This document shows, piece by piece, positions 51,709 through 60,352 of a stretch of DNA of 64,000 bases. The stretch is from Croceibacterium_A sp044506885 (GTDB lineage: Bacteria; Pseudomonadota; Alphaproteobacteria; Sphingomonadales; Sphingomonadaceae). The DNA is taken from NCBI GenBank assembly GCA_044506885.1, contig JBIQKC010000013.1, positions 10,109 to 74,108 on the forward strand, given 5' to 3'. Both the position numbers and the translations under genes were made by a program. The notes below the pieces were generated by a model. That model was not told the origin of the DNA. It saw only the letters and a program-made list of their open reading frames with translations, and did no database searches. Numbering within the stretch: position 1 is the stretch's first letter; each line of letters opens with the position of its first letter.

Positions 51709-52170
51709 ATGCGGCACGAAGGCGAACCCTCGGTCGAGGAAATCCTCGAATCGATCAAGAAAGTGATCGCACGCGATAACCGCGAAACCTTGCAGGCCGA
51801 ACGCCGCCGCCGGGAAAGCGCCGGAGTCGTCTTCGCCGACGACGACGGTGATGAGGAACCCGAAGTTCTCGACCTTGGCGAAGCCGGTGAAGTGTTCGGC
51901 GTCGAGGACAATGCCACCGCGCCGGCGGAAGGCGGGCTGACCACCGAATCCTCCGCCCGCGCCATGCGCGATTCGCTGGCGGCGCTGGCGATGATGGCGG
52001 AGCCCGGCGCGCCGCCGCAGATCGTGCGTTCCGGCGAAACCTCGCTCGAAGGCCTGGTGCGCGAATTGCTGCGTCCAATGCTCGCCGAATGGCTCGACCG
52101 CAACCTGCCCGAAACCGTCGAACGGCTGGTCAAGGCCGAGATCGCGCGGATCGCCGGCAAGAAGGGGTAA
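51709..52170 (+). CDS. popZ: PopZ family polar organizing protein (DUF2497)
   Basis: Pole-organising scaffold of alphaproteobacteria that captures the ParB–origin complex and recruits cell-cycle factors. The 153 residues have the conserved N-terminal helix EPSVEEILESIKKVIARDN, a central acidic Pro/Glu/Asp-rich disordered part (about 35–105), and the C-terminal multimerisation helices LVRELLRPMLAEWLDRNLPE and TVERLVKAEIARIAGKK. It follows tolC by 42 bp. In many relatives valS follows popZ; here a ferredoxin-like gene does. Confidence 0.94.
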   Translation: MRHEGEPSVEEILESIKKVIARDNRETLQAERRRRESAGVVFADDDGDEEPEVLDLGEAGEVFGVEDNATAPAEGGLTTESSARAMRDSLAALAMMAEPGAPPQIVRSGETSLEGLVRELLRPMLAEWLDRNLPETVERLVKAEIARIAGKKG

Positions 52171-52180
52171 GCGCGCACCG

Positions 52181-52585
52181 GTGACGGGCCGCAAGCAACT
52201 CGACCGCAAGAAGCTCGACAAGGCGGCGCGCGCGCTGAAGTCGATTGGCGGCGATTCAATCCGCCGTCACATCTTCCTCTGCGCCCTGTCCGAAAAGCAG
52301 AAGTGCTGCGCGCGCGAAACCGGCGAACAGGCGTGGAAATACCTCAAGTCACGGCTGAAGGAGCTGGGGCTGACAAAGCCGGGAAAGGAGCACGGCGGCA
52401 TCCAGCGGACCAAGGCCGATTGTTTGCAGATCTGCGCCGCCGGTCCGATAGCGGTCGTCTGGCCCGATGGCGTCTGGTACCATTCATGCACCGAAGCGGT
52501 GCTCGAACGCATCATCCAGGAACACCTGATCGGCGGAACGCCGGTCGAAGATCACCGGTTGCGGCCTTCGTCCTCGGGCGGCTGA
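52181..52585 (+). CDS. (2Fe–2S) thioredoxin-like ferredoxin domain protein
   Basis: A 134-residue protein with the thioredoxin-like [2Fe–2S] fold. Four ligand Cys are probable in FLCALSEKQKCC and DCLQICAAGPIAVV; the C-terminal VWYHSCTEAVLERIIQEHL completes the fold. Family members are redox proteins similar to hydrogenase HoxE/NuoE ferredoxins, but the partner is unknown. GTG at 52181 lies 10 bp after popZ. The 3' end overlaps the converging membrane protein gene by 34 bp. Confidence 0.88.
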   Translation: MTGRKQLDRKKLDKAARALKSIGGDSIRRHIFLCALSEKQKCCARETGEQAWKYLKSRLKELGLTKPGKEHGGIQRTKADCLQICAAGPIAVVWPDGVWYHSCTEAVLERIIQEHLIGGTPVEDHRLRPSSSGG

Positions 52586-52851
52586 TCCGCCACCGATCCG
52601 TCGTGCCCGGTGCCGCTGGAGAGGAACACCAGCCCCATCAGGGCCGACATCAACAGCATCGACACCGTGATGCCCAGCGCCGTCGCAATGAAGAAATGCG
52701 GCGAGGTCGCCCCCGTCTGCATATAGAGTATGGTCAGCGCGACGATCACGACGCCAGTAGTCAGCAGCCCCATGAACCGCATCAATCGCCTGTAGCGCCG
52801 CCAGGCGTGGGCTGCGGTCGCAGGGTCATCGAGCGGTGAACGCCAGCTCAT
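52552..52851 (-). CDS. Small hypothetical membrane protein
   Basis: A 99-residue protein with two predicted helices (MGLLTTGVVIVALTILYM, about 27–44, and FFIATALGITVSMLLMSALM, about 53–75), a basic N-terminus, and a polar tail ending PPEDEGRNR. No family recognised beyond a general two-helix pattern. Converges on and overlaps the ferredoxin-like gene. ATG at 52851 is the best start available. Confidence 0.72.
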   Translation of the reverse strand: MSWRSPLDDPATAAHAWRRYRRLMRFMGLLTTGVVIVALTILYMQTGATSPHFFIATALGITVSMLLMSALMGLVFLSSGTGHDGSVADQPPEDEGRNR

Positions 52852-52966
52852 GGCCGCTACATGGTCCCAGTGATGGGCAATGGCAACGTCCTTGGCGGAA
52901 ACGGTGCGAATTTGGCCCCTTTCCCGCTTCGTGTCATACTCGCCGGGGAGCAAAGGGAGAATCGCC

Positions 52967-53413
52967 ATGACGATCGCCCGCCTGATCGCTGGACGCGACC
53001 AGCATATCGTAAGCTGCACGCCGGACCATACGGTGCGCGAAGCCGCCCGCCTCCTCTCCGAACGGCGCATCGGGGCCCTGCCTGTTTTGGAAGATGGGCG
53101 GGCGCTCGAAGGCGGCAAGGTCGTCGGAATCTTTTCCGAACGCGACTTGCTGCACTGCATCGCCGTCCACGGTGAAGCGGCTTTGGGCCTGCTGGTGTCG
53201 GAAGTGATGACCGCGCCGCCGATCGCGGTCGATCCCGAAACCGCCGTTCTCGACGCGCTCGGCCTGATGACCCGGCGGCGCATCCGCCACTTGCCGGTGC
53301 TCGCCGGCGGGCGGCTGGCGGCCTTCGTTTCGATCGGCGATCTGGTCAAATACCGGATCGAGATGATCGAAGAGGAGGCCGAGGCGATGCGCGATTATAT
53401 CCGCATGGCTTGA
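52967..53413 (+). CDS. CBS-domain pair protein
   Basis: A 148-residue stand-alone Bateman module: two CBS repeats (about 10–70, CTPDHTVREAARLLSERRIG … VVGIFSERDLL, and about 75–135, MTAPPIAVDPETAVLDALGL … RHLPVLAGGRLAAFVSIGDL). Such modules bind adenosyl ligands and sense energy state. ATG at 52967 has AAAGGGAGA at 7 nt spacing. No partner protein in the vicinity. Confidence 0.92.
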   Translation: MTIARLIAGRDQHIVSCTPDHTVREAARLLSERRIGALPVLEDGRALEGGKVVGIFSERDLLHCIAVHGEAALGLLVSEVMTAPPIAVDPETAVLDALGLMTRRRIRHLPVLAGGRLAAFVSIGDLVKYRIEMIEEEAEAMRDYIRMA

Positions 53414-53444
53414 GCCGGATGCTCCGGCCCCTTACATCGGTTGC

Positions 53445-53786
53445 ATGAGCGAAGCACCGACCCTCACGCCCACTTTGACGGACGCGGCCGCCGCGCGGGT
53501 TGGCCTGATCGCCGGCAAGCAGGGCAAGCCGGCCATCCTGCGCCTGTCTGTCGAGGGCGGCGGGTGCTCGGGCTTCCAGTACAGGTTCGACCTCGCCGAA
53601 GCGGCCGAGGCGGATGACGCCATGACGGAAACCGGCGGCGTGACGCTGCTGGTCGATCCGGTCAGCCTGGAGCTGGTGGCGGGCAGCGTGGTGGATTTCG
53701 TCGAATCGCTCGGCGGCGCGGCGTTCAGCGTGAAGAACCCACAAGCAGCCGCCGGGTGCGGCTGCGGCTCCAGCTTCGGTATTTGA
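53445..53786 (+). CDS. erpA: Iron–sulfur cluster insertion protein ErpA (IscA/HesB family)
   Basis: A-type carrier that delivers Fe–S clusters. The 113 residues start with LTPTLTDAAAARVGLIAGKQ; the three conserved Cys lie in VEGGGCSGFQYRF and AAGCGCGSSF. The motif SLELVAGSVVDFVESLGGAAFSVKNP is complete (read as LELVAGSVVDFVE and FSVKNP). It stands alone between the CBS gene and xthA. Confidence 0.94.
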   Translation: MSEAPTLTPTLTDAAAARVGLIAGKQGKPAILRLSVEGGGCSGFQYRFDLAEAAEADDAMTETGGVTLLVDPVSLELVAGSVVDFVESLGGAAFSVKNPQAAAGCGCGSSFGI

Positions 53787-53809
53787 TTTGCGGGCTGGTG
53801 CCGGGCGCA

Positions 53810-53831
53810 GGGCTTGGCGCTAGCCAAGCCC
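53810..53831. terminator. Hairpin between erpA and xthA
   Basis: GGGCTTGGC-GCTA-GCCAAGCCC: perfect 9-bp stem with a GCTA loop, 24 bp after the erpA stop. No T run; possible factor-assisted terminator or leader hairpin of xthA. Confidence 0.55.
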
Positions 53832-53856
53832 GGACAGACGCCGTAAGCGTCCTCGC

Positions 53857-54639
53857 GTGCGCGTAGCCTCGTTCAACATCAACGGCGTCAAGGCGCGCCT
53901 GCCGCGCCTGGTCGAATGGCTCGAGGAACGCCGGCCCACGGTCGCTTGCCTGCAAGAGATCAAAAGCCAGGACGAAGGCTTCCCGGCCGAAGAGTTCGAA
54001 AAGATCGGCTATCGCGCGATCTGGCACGGGCAGAAGGGTTTCAACGGCGTCGCCATCCTCGCCGACGGCGTCGAGCCGGTGGAGGCAGGGCGCGGATTGC
54101 CGGGCGATCCGGAGGATGTGCAGGCGCGCTATATCGAAGCCGACATCGACGGTCCCGGAGGCGCGGTCAGGGTGGTCAACCTCTACCTCCCCAACGGCAA
54201 CCCGCAGCCGGGCCCCAAGTTCGACTACAAGATCGCCTGGATGGAACGCCTGCGCGCGCGCCTGCGCGAATTGCTGGCGAGCGAGACGCCCACGGTCGTC
54301 GTCGGCGATTTCAACGTCATTCCCGAAGACAAGGACGTGTGGTCGGTGCGGGCGATGGAGAACGACGCGCTGATGCAGCCCGCCGCGCGCGACGCCTACC
54401 GCCGGCTGCTCAACGACGGCTGGACCGACGCTCTCGACACGCTCAACCCGCGCGGCGGGGTATGGACATTCTGGGATTACCAGGCCGGCGCATGGCAGCG
54501 CGACCACGGCTTCCGCATCGATCACCTGCTGCTGTCCCCCCAATGCGCCGACCGCATGGTCGCCGCCGGAGTCGACAAGGACTATCGCGGCCGCGAAAAG
54601 GCCAGCGACCACGCCCCGGTATGGGTGGAGCTGCGCTAG
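53857..54639 (+). CDS. xthA: Exodeoxyribonuclease III
   Basis: AP endonuclease and 3'-5' exonuclease for base excision repair. The 260 residues carry the ExoIII signatures: N-terminal VASFNINGVKARLPRL, metal Glu in ACLQEIKSQDEGFP, catalytic Tyr in NLYLPNGNPQPG-type stretch, VVGDFNVIPEDKDVW and the C-terminal SDHAPVWVEL. GTG at 53857 gives M-R-V-A-S, the usual start. Confidence 0.95.
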   Translation: MRVASFNINGVKARLPRLVEWLEERRPTVACLQEIKSQDEGFPAEEFEKIGYRAIWHGQKGFNGVAILADGVEPVEAGRGLPGDPEDVQARYIEADIDGPGGAVRVVNLYLPNGNPQPGPKFDYKIAWMERLRARLRELLASETPTVVVGDFNVIPEDKDVWSVRAMENDALMQPAARDAYRRLLNDGWTDALDTLNPRGGVWTFWDYQAGAWQRDHGFRIDHLLLSPQCADRMVAAGVDKDYRGREKASDHAPVWVELR

Positions 54640-54654
54640 CGCCGCGCCGCCTTC

Positions 54655-55305
54655 TCAGCGGTAGAAGATGTGGCTGTCGATCGTCGCCCTGGCGGTCTTG
54701 CGGCTGGCCCAGCGCGGGCGGACGTGGGTGGCGTGGAAGAACAGCGCGTCGCCCGCCTCGCTTTCCCACAGCTCGCGATGCGCGATCTGCGCGATCGCCT
54801 TGGCGCGGGTCCAGGCAAGCGAACCGTCCCGGACCGCCGGGATGCGGCCGCCCTTGACGAACGAGAACTGTCCTCGCTGCGTGACGACCGAGCAATAGTC
54901 GCTCGGGAACAGGTCGGATTCGGCGCGGTTGATAATCACCTGGCCGACCGCGAGCTGTCCGTCGAGCGGCTCGCCCCGCGCCTCGAAATAGATCGCCTGC
55001 GCCAGGCACTGCACATCGCGCGACAGTTCGGCATCGTCCGGCATGGCCGCGATCAGCTCGTGCAGCGAACCGGCATTCTCGGGAATTTCGGCTTCCGTTT
55101 CCGCCTCGGGAAGCGGCTGGACCACTTCGTAGGCCACGAAGCGGGGCAGCGCCGCCGTTTCGGCTTCGGACGGGGTGACCTCGGTTTCGGCCACCGGAGA
55201 CCGCGCCTCCGTTTCGGCGCGGGCGCCGCTTTCGCCGATGGCGAAGAAGGCGGCAAAAGCAAACATGGCCGTGGCGATCGCCCCGGCCCCGACAGTATTT
55301 CGCAT
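54655..55305 (-). CDS. Cell wall hydrolase (SleB/Hydrolase_2 family)
   Basis: Exported peptidoglycan hydrolase-like protein of 216 residues. Signal peptide (MRNTVGAGAIATAMFAFAAF, cleavage near ARAET), an acidic Glu/Pro-rich linker (30–80), and the SleB domain (about 95–216) with IYFEARGEPLDGQLAVGQVI, containing the catalytic Glu, and DALFFHATHVRPRW. It may have lytic transglycosylase-like activity; role in this organism unknown. A 224-bp gap follows upstream to the DUF1491 gene, in which I recognise nothing. Confidence 0.88.
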   Translation of the reverse strand: MRNTVGAGAIATAMFAFAAFFAIGESGARAETEARSPVAETEVTPSEAETAALPRFVAYEVVQPLPEAETEAEIPENAGSLHELIAAMPDDAELSRDVQCLAQAIYFEARGEPLDGQLAVGQVIINRAESDLFPSDYCSVVTQRGQFSFVKGGRIPAVRDGSLAWTRAKAIAQIAHRELWESEAGDALFFHATHVRPRWASRKTARATIDSHIFYR

Positions 55306-55529
55306 CTAACCCGTTGCTCACGGCGGTGAGGGCCCGGCGCAGGCTGGGCGGCCGCCCCTTGGGGAAACCGCTGTCCTAATCGCCGTTCGCAAAGATCGGC
55401 GGGCCTGCCGGCCGCTCCCCGTCTGCGCGCTGGTAGGCGCGGCGCCATTGCCGCACGAACCGCCTGCGCTGGTGGAAAGTTGCCGCGCCCTTACCGGCCC
55501 GGCCCCGCGCGTCAACCCTGGGTTCCCGG

Positions 55530-55853
55530 TTATTTGATGAACCGTTCCCCTTCCGGGACATCCAGTTCGACGATCCATAAATCGTCGTCCTGGCGCTTGC
55601 GCCGCGTGCAATACTCCCAGAATTCGTTGGGGTTATCAGGATCTTGTTTGCGCGACACGGCCCAGGCGCGGGTTCCGTCGGCTTGCGGCATGCGTTCGTA
55701 TGCTGCGGCGTCGCGGCCGTTCTCGCAACAAACGACAAGCAGAGTGCCGGCATCGCGTTCGCCCTTCGCAATCACCGTGGCAAAGCCTCCGGCCGCCTCG
55801 ACCGTGCGGATAAGTCCGGCAACCTCGAGATGGGCGGGAAGGCGCGCGTCCAT
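55530..55853 (-). CDS. DUF1491 family protein
   Basis: A 107-residue protein: MDARLPAHLEVAGLIRTVEA, AAGGFATVIAKGERDAGTLL, then EYCTRRKRQDDDLWIVELDV. This is the DUF1491 pattern, alphaproteobacterial and uncharacterised. ATG at 55853 is chosen because the extension upstream is not conserved and would overlap the thioesterase gene; the gap to that gene is 7 bp. Confidence 0.88.
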   Translation of the reverse strand: MDARLPAHLEVAGLIRTVEAAGGFATVIAKGERDAGTLLVVCCENGRDAAAYERMPQADGTRAWAVSRKQDPDNPNEFWEYCTRRKRQDDDLWIVELDVPEGERFIK

Positions 55854-55860
55854 TCGCGAA

Positions 55861-56358
55861 TCAGCCCGTCGCGCGGTATCCGGGCAGCCCGGACAGCGCG
55901 ATCTGCGAGCGCATGAAAGTGCCGGTGCCGCGGCCGATCTCTTCGCCCTCGGCATCGATCAGGTGCGCTTCGGCGATGAACACCCGCCGCCTGCCGCTGA
56001 CCCAGCGCCCCTCGGCAATGACCTCGCCGGCGCGAACCGGCCTGGTGAAGTGGAGCGTGAAGCCGGTGGTCAGCAGGAAGCGGTCCGACACCATCGAATT
56101 GGCGGCATAGAACGCCGCATCGTCGAGCATCTTGAAATAGACTGTGCCGTGCGCCGCCCCGGCCGCGTGGTGCAGGCTTTCATCGACGATGAAGCGGATC
56201 CGCGCGCGGCCTTCGCCGGCGATCTCCAGCCGCGAGTTGAACAACCGGTTGATCGGGGCCGAGGCATAGAGCGCCTCGAGCGCGCGATAGTGCGGCCCGG
56301 CCGCCCCCATCGGATCGCCGGCTACGCCCCCGTCAGGCAGCGTCGCGGTCCGCGGCAT
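55861..56358 (-). CDS. PaaI family hot-dog thioesterase
   Basis: A 165-residue hot-dog fold acyl-CoA thioesterase-like protein: HYRALEALYASAPINRLF, HAAGAAHGTVYFKMLDDAAF (the catalytic loop) and TTGFTLHFTRPVRAGEVIAE. Substrate unknown. Start at 56358 overlaps ptsN by 26 bp; MGAAGPHYRA at 56310 is a plausible alternative closer to homologue starts, and neither has a strong ribosome site. Confidence 0.87.
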   Translation of the reverse strand: MPRTATLPDGGVAGDPMGAAGPHYRALEALYASAPINRLFNSRLEIAGEGRARIRFIVDESLHHAAGAAHGTVYFKMLDDAAFYAANSMVSDRFLLTTGFTLHFTRPVRAGEVIAEGRWVSGRRRVFIAEAHLIDAEGEEIGRGTGTFMRSQIALSGLPGYRATG

Positions 56359-56794
56359 TGCTGAGCAAGCTGAACAGCGCCGCGGCGTCCGGCGCCTCGC
56401 CCAGCGCGTCGCGCACCCGATCGTCGCGCATCAGGCGCGAGATCGCCGCCAGCGCATGGAGGTGGGTCGCCCCGCTGTTCTCCGGCGAAAGGAGCCCGAA
56501 CACCAGATCGACCGGCAGCCCGTCGGCGGCCGAGAAATCGACCGGCTGGCGCAGCTTGAGCAGCGCCGCCACCGGACGCGAGAGGTTCGCCACCCGCGCG
56601 TGAGGTATAGCCACGCCGCGGCCGAAGCCGGTGCTGCCGAGCCGTTCGCGCTCTTCCAGCCGATCGAGCACGTCGGCAGCGTCGAGATCCCAGCCGCGCG
56701 CGAATACCCGGCTCAGTTCCTCAAGAATCGCCGCCTTGTCGGCCGCGTCGACGATCGCGACCGAATCGGGGGTGACGGAATACAACGAACTCAT
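56333..56794 (-). CDS. ptsN: PTS IIA-like nitrogen regulatory protein PtsN
   Basis: EIIA(Ntr), the phosphoacceptor of the nitrogen PTS. The 153 residues fold as PTS_EIIA_2: ILEELSRVFARGWDLDAADV, the phospho-His in GVAIPHARV, and LVFGLLSPENSGATHLHAL. ATG at 56794 (MSSLYSV) is preferred over a GTG 21 nt upstream. It lies 183 bp downstream of hpf in the same direction, matching the usual hpf–ptsN order. Confidence 0.93.
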   Translation of the reverse strand: MSSLYSVTPDSVAIVDAADKAAILEELSRVFARGWDLDAADVLDRLEERERLGSTGFGRGVAIPHARVANLSRPVAALLKLRQPVDFSAADGLPVDLVFGLLSPENSGATHLHALAAISRLMRDDRVRDALGEAPDAAALFSLLSNAADRDAA

Positions 56795-56977
56795 GGCTTG
56801 GATTCTCTGGCTCACTCAAATCCGGGGCAAAGCGCAGCGCTGCCGCACCCGGCCTTCCTGTATCATCGAAGGGATGAACGGGTTCCTTAGATCGGCCCTC
56901 AATGATCGACGCGGCACGGTCGGCGCCCATCGCTGGGGTGACGCGTTTGGCGGCGACATCGCTGCGGTATCGAAACC

Positions 56978-57541
56978 TCAGGCCGGCTCGACCCAACCGA
57001 TCGAACCATCGTCCCGCCGGTAAACCATATTATGCCGCCCGGTTCCAGCGTTTTTGAAGAACAGCGCGCTGGTGTGCCGCAAGTCGAGCAGCATGACCGC
57101 GTCGGAAACGCTCACTTCGGGAATGTCGATACGGGTTTCGGCGATCACCGGCGGCGCATCGGACAGCACTTCCTCTTCCGGCTCCTCGGCCGCGAACACG
57201 ATATAGGCCGCGTCTTCCTCGCGCGCGGCATATGTCGCCTGCTCGTGCCGATCCTTCAGCCGGCGCTTGTAGCGGCGCAGCTGCTTCTCGATCTTTTCCG
57301 CCGCCTGCTCGAACGCCAGATGCGCGTCCTGCGCCTCGCCATGGCTCTTGAGAATCAGGCCCTGGTTGACGTGCAGCACGATCGCGCAGCCGAAGCCGCT
57401 CGCCGGCGCCTTGCCGAAAGTGACAGTCGAGGACAGCGCGCGGTCGAAATACTTTTCGCTGATCGCATTGAGGCGATCCGATGCGTGTTCCTGCAAGGCC
57501 GAACCGGTTTCGATCTGGTGGCCGGAAACGCGAATGTCCAT
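56978..57541 (-). CDS. hpf: Ribosome hibernation-promoting factor, long form
   Basis: Binds the 30S decoding site and drives 100S ribosome dimerisation in stationary phase. The 187 residues have the HPF/RaiA domain (1–100: MDIRVSGHQIETGSALQEHA … HVNQGLILKSHGEAQDAHLA) and a C-terminal dimerisation domain (about 125–187, VSVSDAVMLLDLRHTSALFF, NMVYRRDDGSIGWV). AGGAGA lies 8 nt upstream of ATG 57541. Confidence 0.94.
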   Translation of the reverse strand: MDIRVSGHQIETGSALQEHASDRLNAISEKYFDRALSSTVTFGKAPASGFGCAIVLHVNQGLILKSHGEAQDAHLAFEQAAEKIEKQLRRYKRRLKDRHEQATYAAREEDAAYIVFAAEEPEEEVLSDAPPVIAETRIDIPEVSVSDAVMLLDLRHTSALFFKNAGTGRHNMVYRRDDGSIGWVEPA

Positions 57542-57590
57542 TTGGGGGTCTCTCCTGCGGTGCCCGTTGGATGCCGGGCGCACAGACAAG

Positions 57591-58274
57591 TCAGCCCGCC
57601 CAGTCCTGTAAGTCAAACGATTCCAGAAAGGCTTTGTGCCGCGCGATTTCGGCCGCACTGGCGGCGTGCGGGCGCGGAGCGCGGAATTCGCGGCGGCGCG
57701 GACGGAATACCGCGACCTCGATCGCGCCCTGCGTCGCTTCGGCCGCCAGCGCCAGCCCGATCTGCCGCCCGCCGGTCAGCTCGACATAGACTTGCGCCAG
57801 CAGCTCGGCGTCGAGCAGCGCGCCGTGAAGCACGCGGTGGCTGCGGTCGATGCCATAACGCGTGCACAGCGCGTCGAGCGAATGCTTGGCGCCCGGATGC
57901 CGGCGGCGCGCCAGCATCAGCGTGTCGATCATCCGATCCAGCGAAACCTCGCCTCGGTTGCACACGCCGAGTTCGTAATTGAGGAAGCCGAAGTCGAACT
58001 GGGCGTTGTGCGCCACAAGCGGCGAATCCTCGATGAAATCGAGCAGCTCGGCCACCCGCTCGTCGAACCTGGGCTTGTCGGCGAGGAAAGCGTCGGACAG
58101 CCCGTGGACCTGCTCCGCCGCCAGCGGCATCGGCCGTCCGGGGTTGAAGTAGGCGTGAAAGGTGCGCCCGGTCGCCACCCGGTTGACCAGCTCGATGCAG
58201 CCGATCTCGACCAGCCGGTCGCCGCTGTTCGGGTCGAGCCCGGTGGTCTCGGTATCGAACACGATTTCGCGCAT
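57591..58274 (-). CDS. dnaQ: DNA polymerase III epsilon subunit
   Basis: Proofreading 3'–5' exonuclease of the replicase. The 227 residues show the DEDDh set: FDTETTGLDPNSGDRL, HNAQFDFGFLNYE, and HRVLHGALLDAELLAQVY. The C-terminal part (about 180–227) is the region that binds the polymerase subunit. It follows coaE by 7 bp and is the last gene of the ppsR–maf–aroE–coaE–dnaQ run. Confidence 0.95.
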   Translation of the reverse strand: MREIVFDTETTGLDPNSGDRLVEIGCIELVNRVATGRTFHAYFNPGRPMPLAAEQVHGLSDAFLADKPRFDERVAELLDFIEDSPLVAHNAQFDFGFLNYELGVCNRGEVSLDRMIDTLMLARRRHPGAKHSLDALCTRYGIDRSHRVLHGALLDAELLAQVYVELTGGRQIGLALAAEATQGAIEVAVFRPRRREFRAPRPHAASAAEIARHKAFLESFDLQDWAG

Positions 58275-58281
58275 GGCGCCG

Positions 58282-58920
58282 TTATCGGGCGCGCGCGCCG
58301 GGCTGGCAAGCGCGCCGCGTCAGCTTCTCCACCAGTCGAGCGACCTGCCGTTCGGTCTCTTCCGGCGGCGCGCCGGTGTCGATCACATGATCGGCGAGGG
58401 CGCGCTTCTCCGCATCGGGCGTTTGCAGCGCCAGCACCTGGTCGAACCGCTCCGCGCTCATCCCCGGCCGGGCCAGCGCGCGGGCGCGCTGCACCTGCGC
58501 CGGGGCGGACACCACGGCGATGGCGTCCACTTCCTCTGCGCCGCCTTTCTCGAACAGCAGCGGAATATCGAACACCACCAGCGGCGCTTCGGCATGTCCT
58601 CGCAGGAACTCCCGCCGCGCCGCGCGCACCGCCGGGTGGACGATTGCTTCCAGCTGCGCCAGCGCATCGGAATCGTCGAACACCGCAGCGCCCAGCCGCG
58701 CGCGGTCGACGCCAGCGGGGCCGGTCGAGCCGGGAAACGCCGCCTCGATCGCGCCGAGCAGCGCGCCGCCCGGTCCCTGCATCCGCCGCACTTCGCGGTC
58801 GGCGTCGAACACCGGCACGCCCAGCGCCTCGAACATCCGCGCCACGGTCGACTTGCCCATCGCGATCGACCCGGTCAGCCCGAGGACGAAGGGCCCGTCC
58901 CGCTGCGTCGCTGCGCTCAT
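58282..58920 (-). CDS. coaE: Dephospho-CoA kinase
   Basis: Last step of coenzyme A synthesis. The 212 residues have P-loop GLTGSIAMGKSTVARMFE (usual GKST), FDADREVRRM, and VFDIPLLFEKGGAEEVD. ATG 58920 overlaps the aroE stop as ATGA. Seen in many alphaproteobacteria next to aroE and dnaQ. Confidence 0.95.
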   Translation of the reverse strand: MSAATQRDGPFVLGLTGSIAMGKSTVARMFEALGVPVFDADREVRRMQGPGGALLGAIEAAFPGSTGPAGVDRARLGAAVFDDSDALAQLEAIVHPAVRAARREFLRGHAEAPLVVFDIPLLFEKGGAEEVDAIAVVSAPAQVQRARALARPGMSAERFDQVLALQTPDAEKRALADHVIDTGAPPEETERQVARLVEKLTRRACQPGARAR

Positions 58921-59777
58921 GACGTCAGCAGCGCGCGCAAGGCCCGGTCGCCGTCTTCGCGCGAGGGCGATACGCCGAAGAATTTCTCGAACGCCGCCGC
59001 CGCCTGCCCGATCAGCATGCTGAGCCCGTCTATCGTGCGCAAGCCCCGCGCCTGCGCGGCCTGCAACAACGGCGTCTCCAGCGGATGGGTGACGATGTCG
59101 TAGACAATGCTCCCCGGTGGCGCATGGCTGAGGTCGAACCGCAAGGGCGGCTGCCCCGTCATGCCGAGCGGGCTGGCGTTGACGATCGCATCGAAGCAAC
59201 CTTCGCGGTCATCGAACGGAAAATCGGTCGGATCGGCGAAATGCGCGAGGTCCACCGCATGATGCTCACCGCCGGGATCCAGTTCGTCGAGCAGAGCGCG
59301 CGCCTTGGCCGGATCGCGCCCGGCGAGCACGATCGTCACGTTCTCGTCCGCCAGTGCGGCAACGATTGCCCGCGCCGCGCCCCCGGTCCCCAGTACCCGC
59401 GCCATACGGAACAGGTGCTCGCGGGCGAGCAACGGGCGCAGCGGCTCGAGGAACCCGGCCGCGTCGGTATTGTGCCCGGTCAGCGATCCGTCGTCCGCGC
59501 GCACCACGGTATTCACCGCGCCGATGCGCGCGGCCAGCGGATCGAGCCGGTCGAGCAGCGGCATGATCGCCTGCTTGTGCGGCATGGTGACGTTGCACCC
59601 GCGCCAGCTCGGGTCCTCCCGCACACGGGCGACATAGTCCGCCAGCCCCTCCGGCGCGACATGACAGCGGCCGTATGCGGCATCGAGCCCGAGCCGCTCG
59701 ATCCAGTAGCCGTGGATCGCCGGCGATTTCGATTGCGCGATTGGATCGCCGATCACTTCGGCGCGGGGAGCGCTCAT
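58917..59777 (-). CDS. aroE: Shikimate dehydrogenase (NADP+)
   Basis: Reduces 3-dehydroshikimate in aromatic amino-acid synthesis. The 286 residues include VIGDPIAQSKSPAIHGYWIE, NVTMPHKQAIMPLLD (catalytic Lys), GHNTDAAGF and the cofactor loop VLGTGGAARAIVAAL. Overlaps maf upstream and coaE downstream by ATGA, so it is translationally coupled on both sides. Confidence 0.95.
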   Translation of the reverse strand: MSAPRAEVIGDPIAQSKSPAIHGYWIERLGLDAAYGRCHVAPEGLADYVARVREDPSWRGCNVTMPHKQAIMPLLDRLDPLAARIGAVNTVVRADDGSLTGHNTDAAGFLEPLRPLLAREHLFRMARVLGTGGAARAIVAALADENVTIVLAGRDPAKARALLDELDPGGEHHAVDLAHFADPTDFPFDDREGCFDAIVNASPLGMTGQPPLRFDLSHAPPGSIVYDIVTHPLETPLLQAAQARGLRTIDGLSMLIGQAAAAFEKFFGVSPSREDGDRALRALLTS

Positions 59778-60352
59778 GTCGGCAACTCCCCCATCGCGCG
59801 CAGCGCCCCGAGCACCGGCAAGAGCGGCATCCCGAGCACGGTGAACATGTCCCCCTCGATCCGCTCGAACAGTTGCGCCCCCAGCGCCTCGATCCGGAAC
59901 ACACCAGCGCAATAGCCGACTTCGGGCCATTCGGCATCGAGATAGCGGCCGATGAATTCGTCCGACAAATCACGCACTTGCAATGACGCCACGGCAGCGT
60001 GACGCCATATGACCGCGTCATCTGTCGCCAGCGCCGCGGCCGAATGCAGCGCCATTGTGCGCCCCGAAAAGAACCGCAGATGCTCCGCCGCTTCGGCGCG
60101 ATCTGCCGGCTTGTCGAACCGTCTGCCGCCGACCACCACCAGCGAATCGCTGCCGAGCACCGGCCGGCCAGCCCCGTCCACCGCCAGCGCCTTCGCTTCG
60201 GCGAGGGCCAGCGCCACCTGTTCCGGTGCGGCATCGCCCAGCCCTGCTTCCAGCGCGCGCTCGTCGATGCTGGCGGGAATCGCCTCGAACGTCACGCCTG
60301 CCGCGTGCAGCATCGCCTTGCGCGACGCGCTGTTCGACGCAAGCACGATCAT
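59774..60352 (-). CDS. maf: Maf-like nucleoside triphosphate pyrophosphatase
   Basis: Maf/YhdE-type house-cleaning pyrophosphatase of 192 residues. LASNSASRKAMLHAAGVTFE, PASIDERALE, and SLVVVGGRRFDKPAD carry the catalytic Asp/Lys pattern. The C-terminus GDMFTVLGMPLLPVLGALR is typical. Coupled by ATGA to ppsR upstream and aroE downstream. Confidence 0.93.
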   Translation of the reverse strand: MIVLASNSASRKAMLHAAGVTFEAIPASIDERALEAGLGDAAPEQVALALAEAKALAVDGAGRPVLGSDSLVVVGGRRFDKPADRAEAAEHLRFFSGRTMALHSAAALATDDAVIWRHAAVASLQVRDLSDEFIGRYLDAEWPEVGYCAGVFRIEALGAQLFERIEGDMFTVLGMPLLPVLGALRAMGELPT

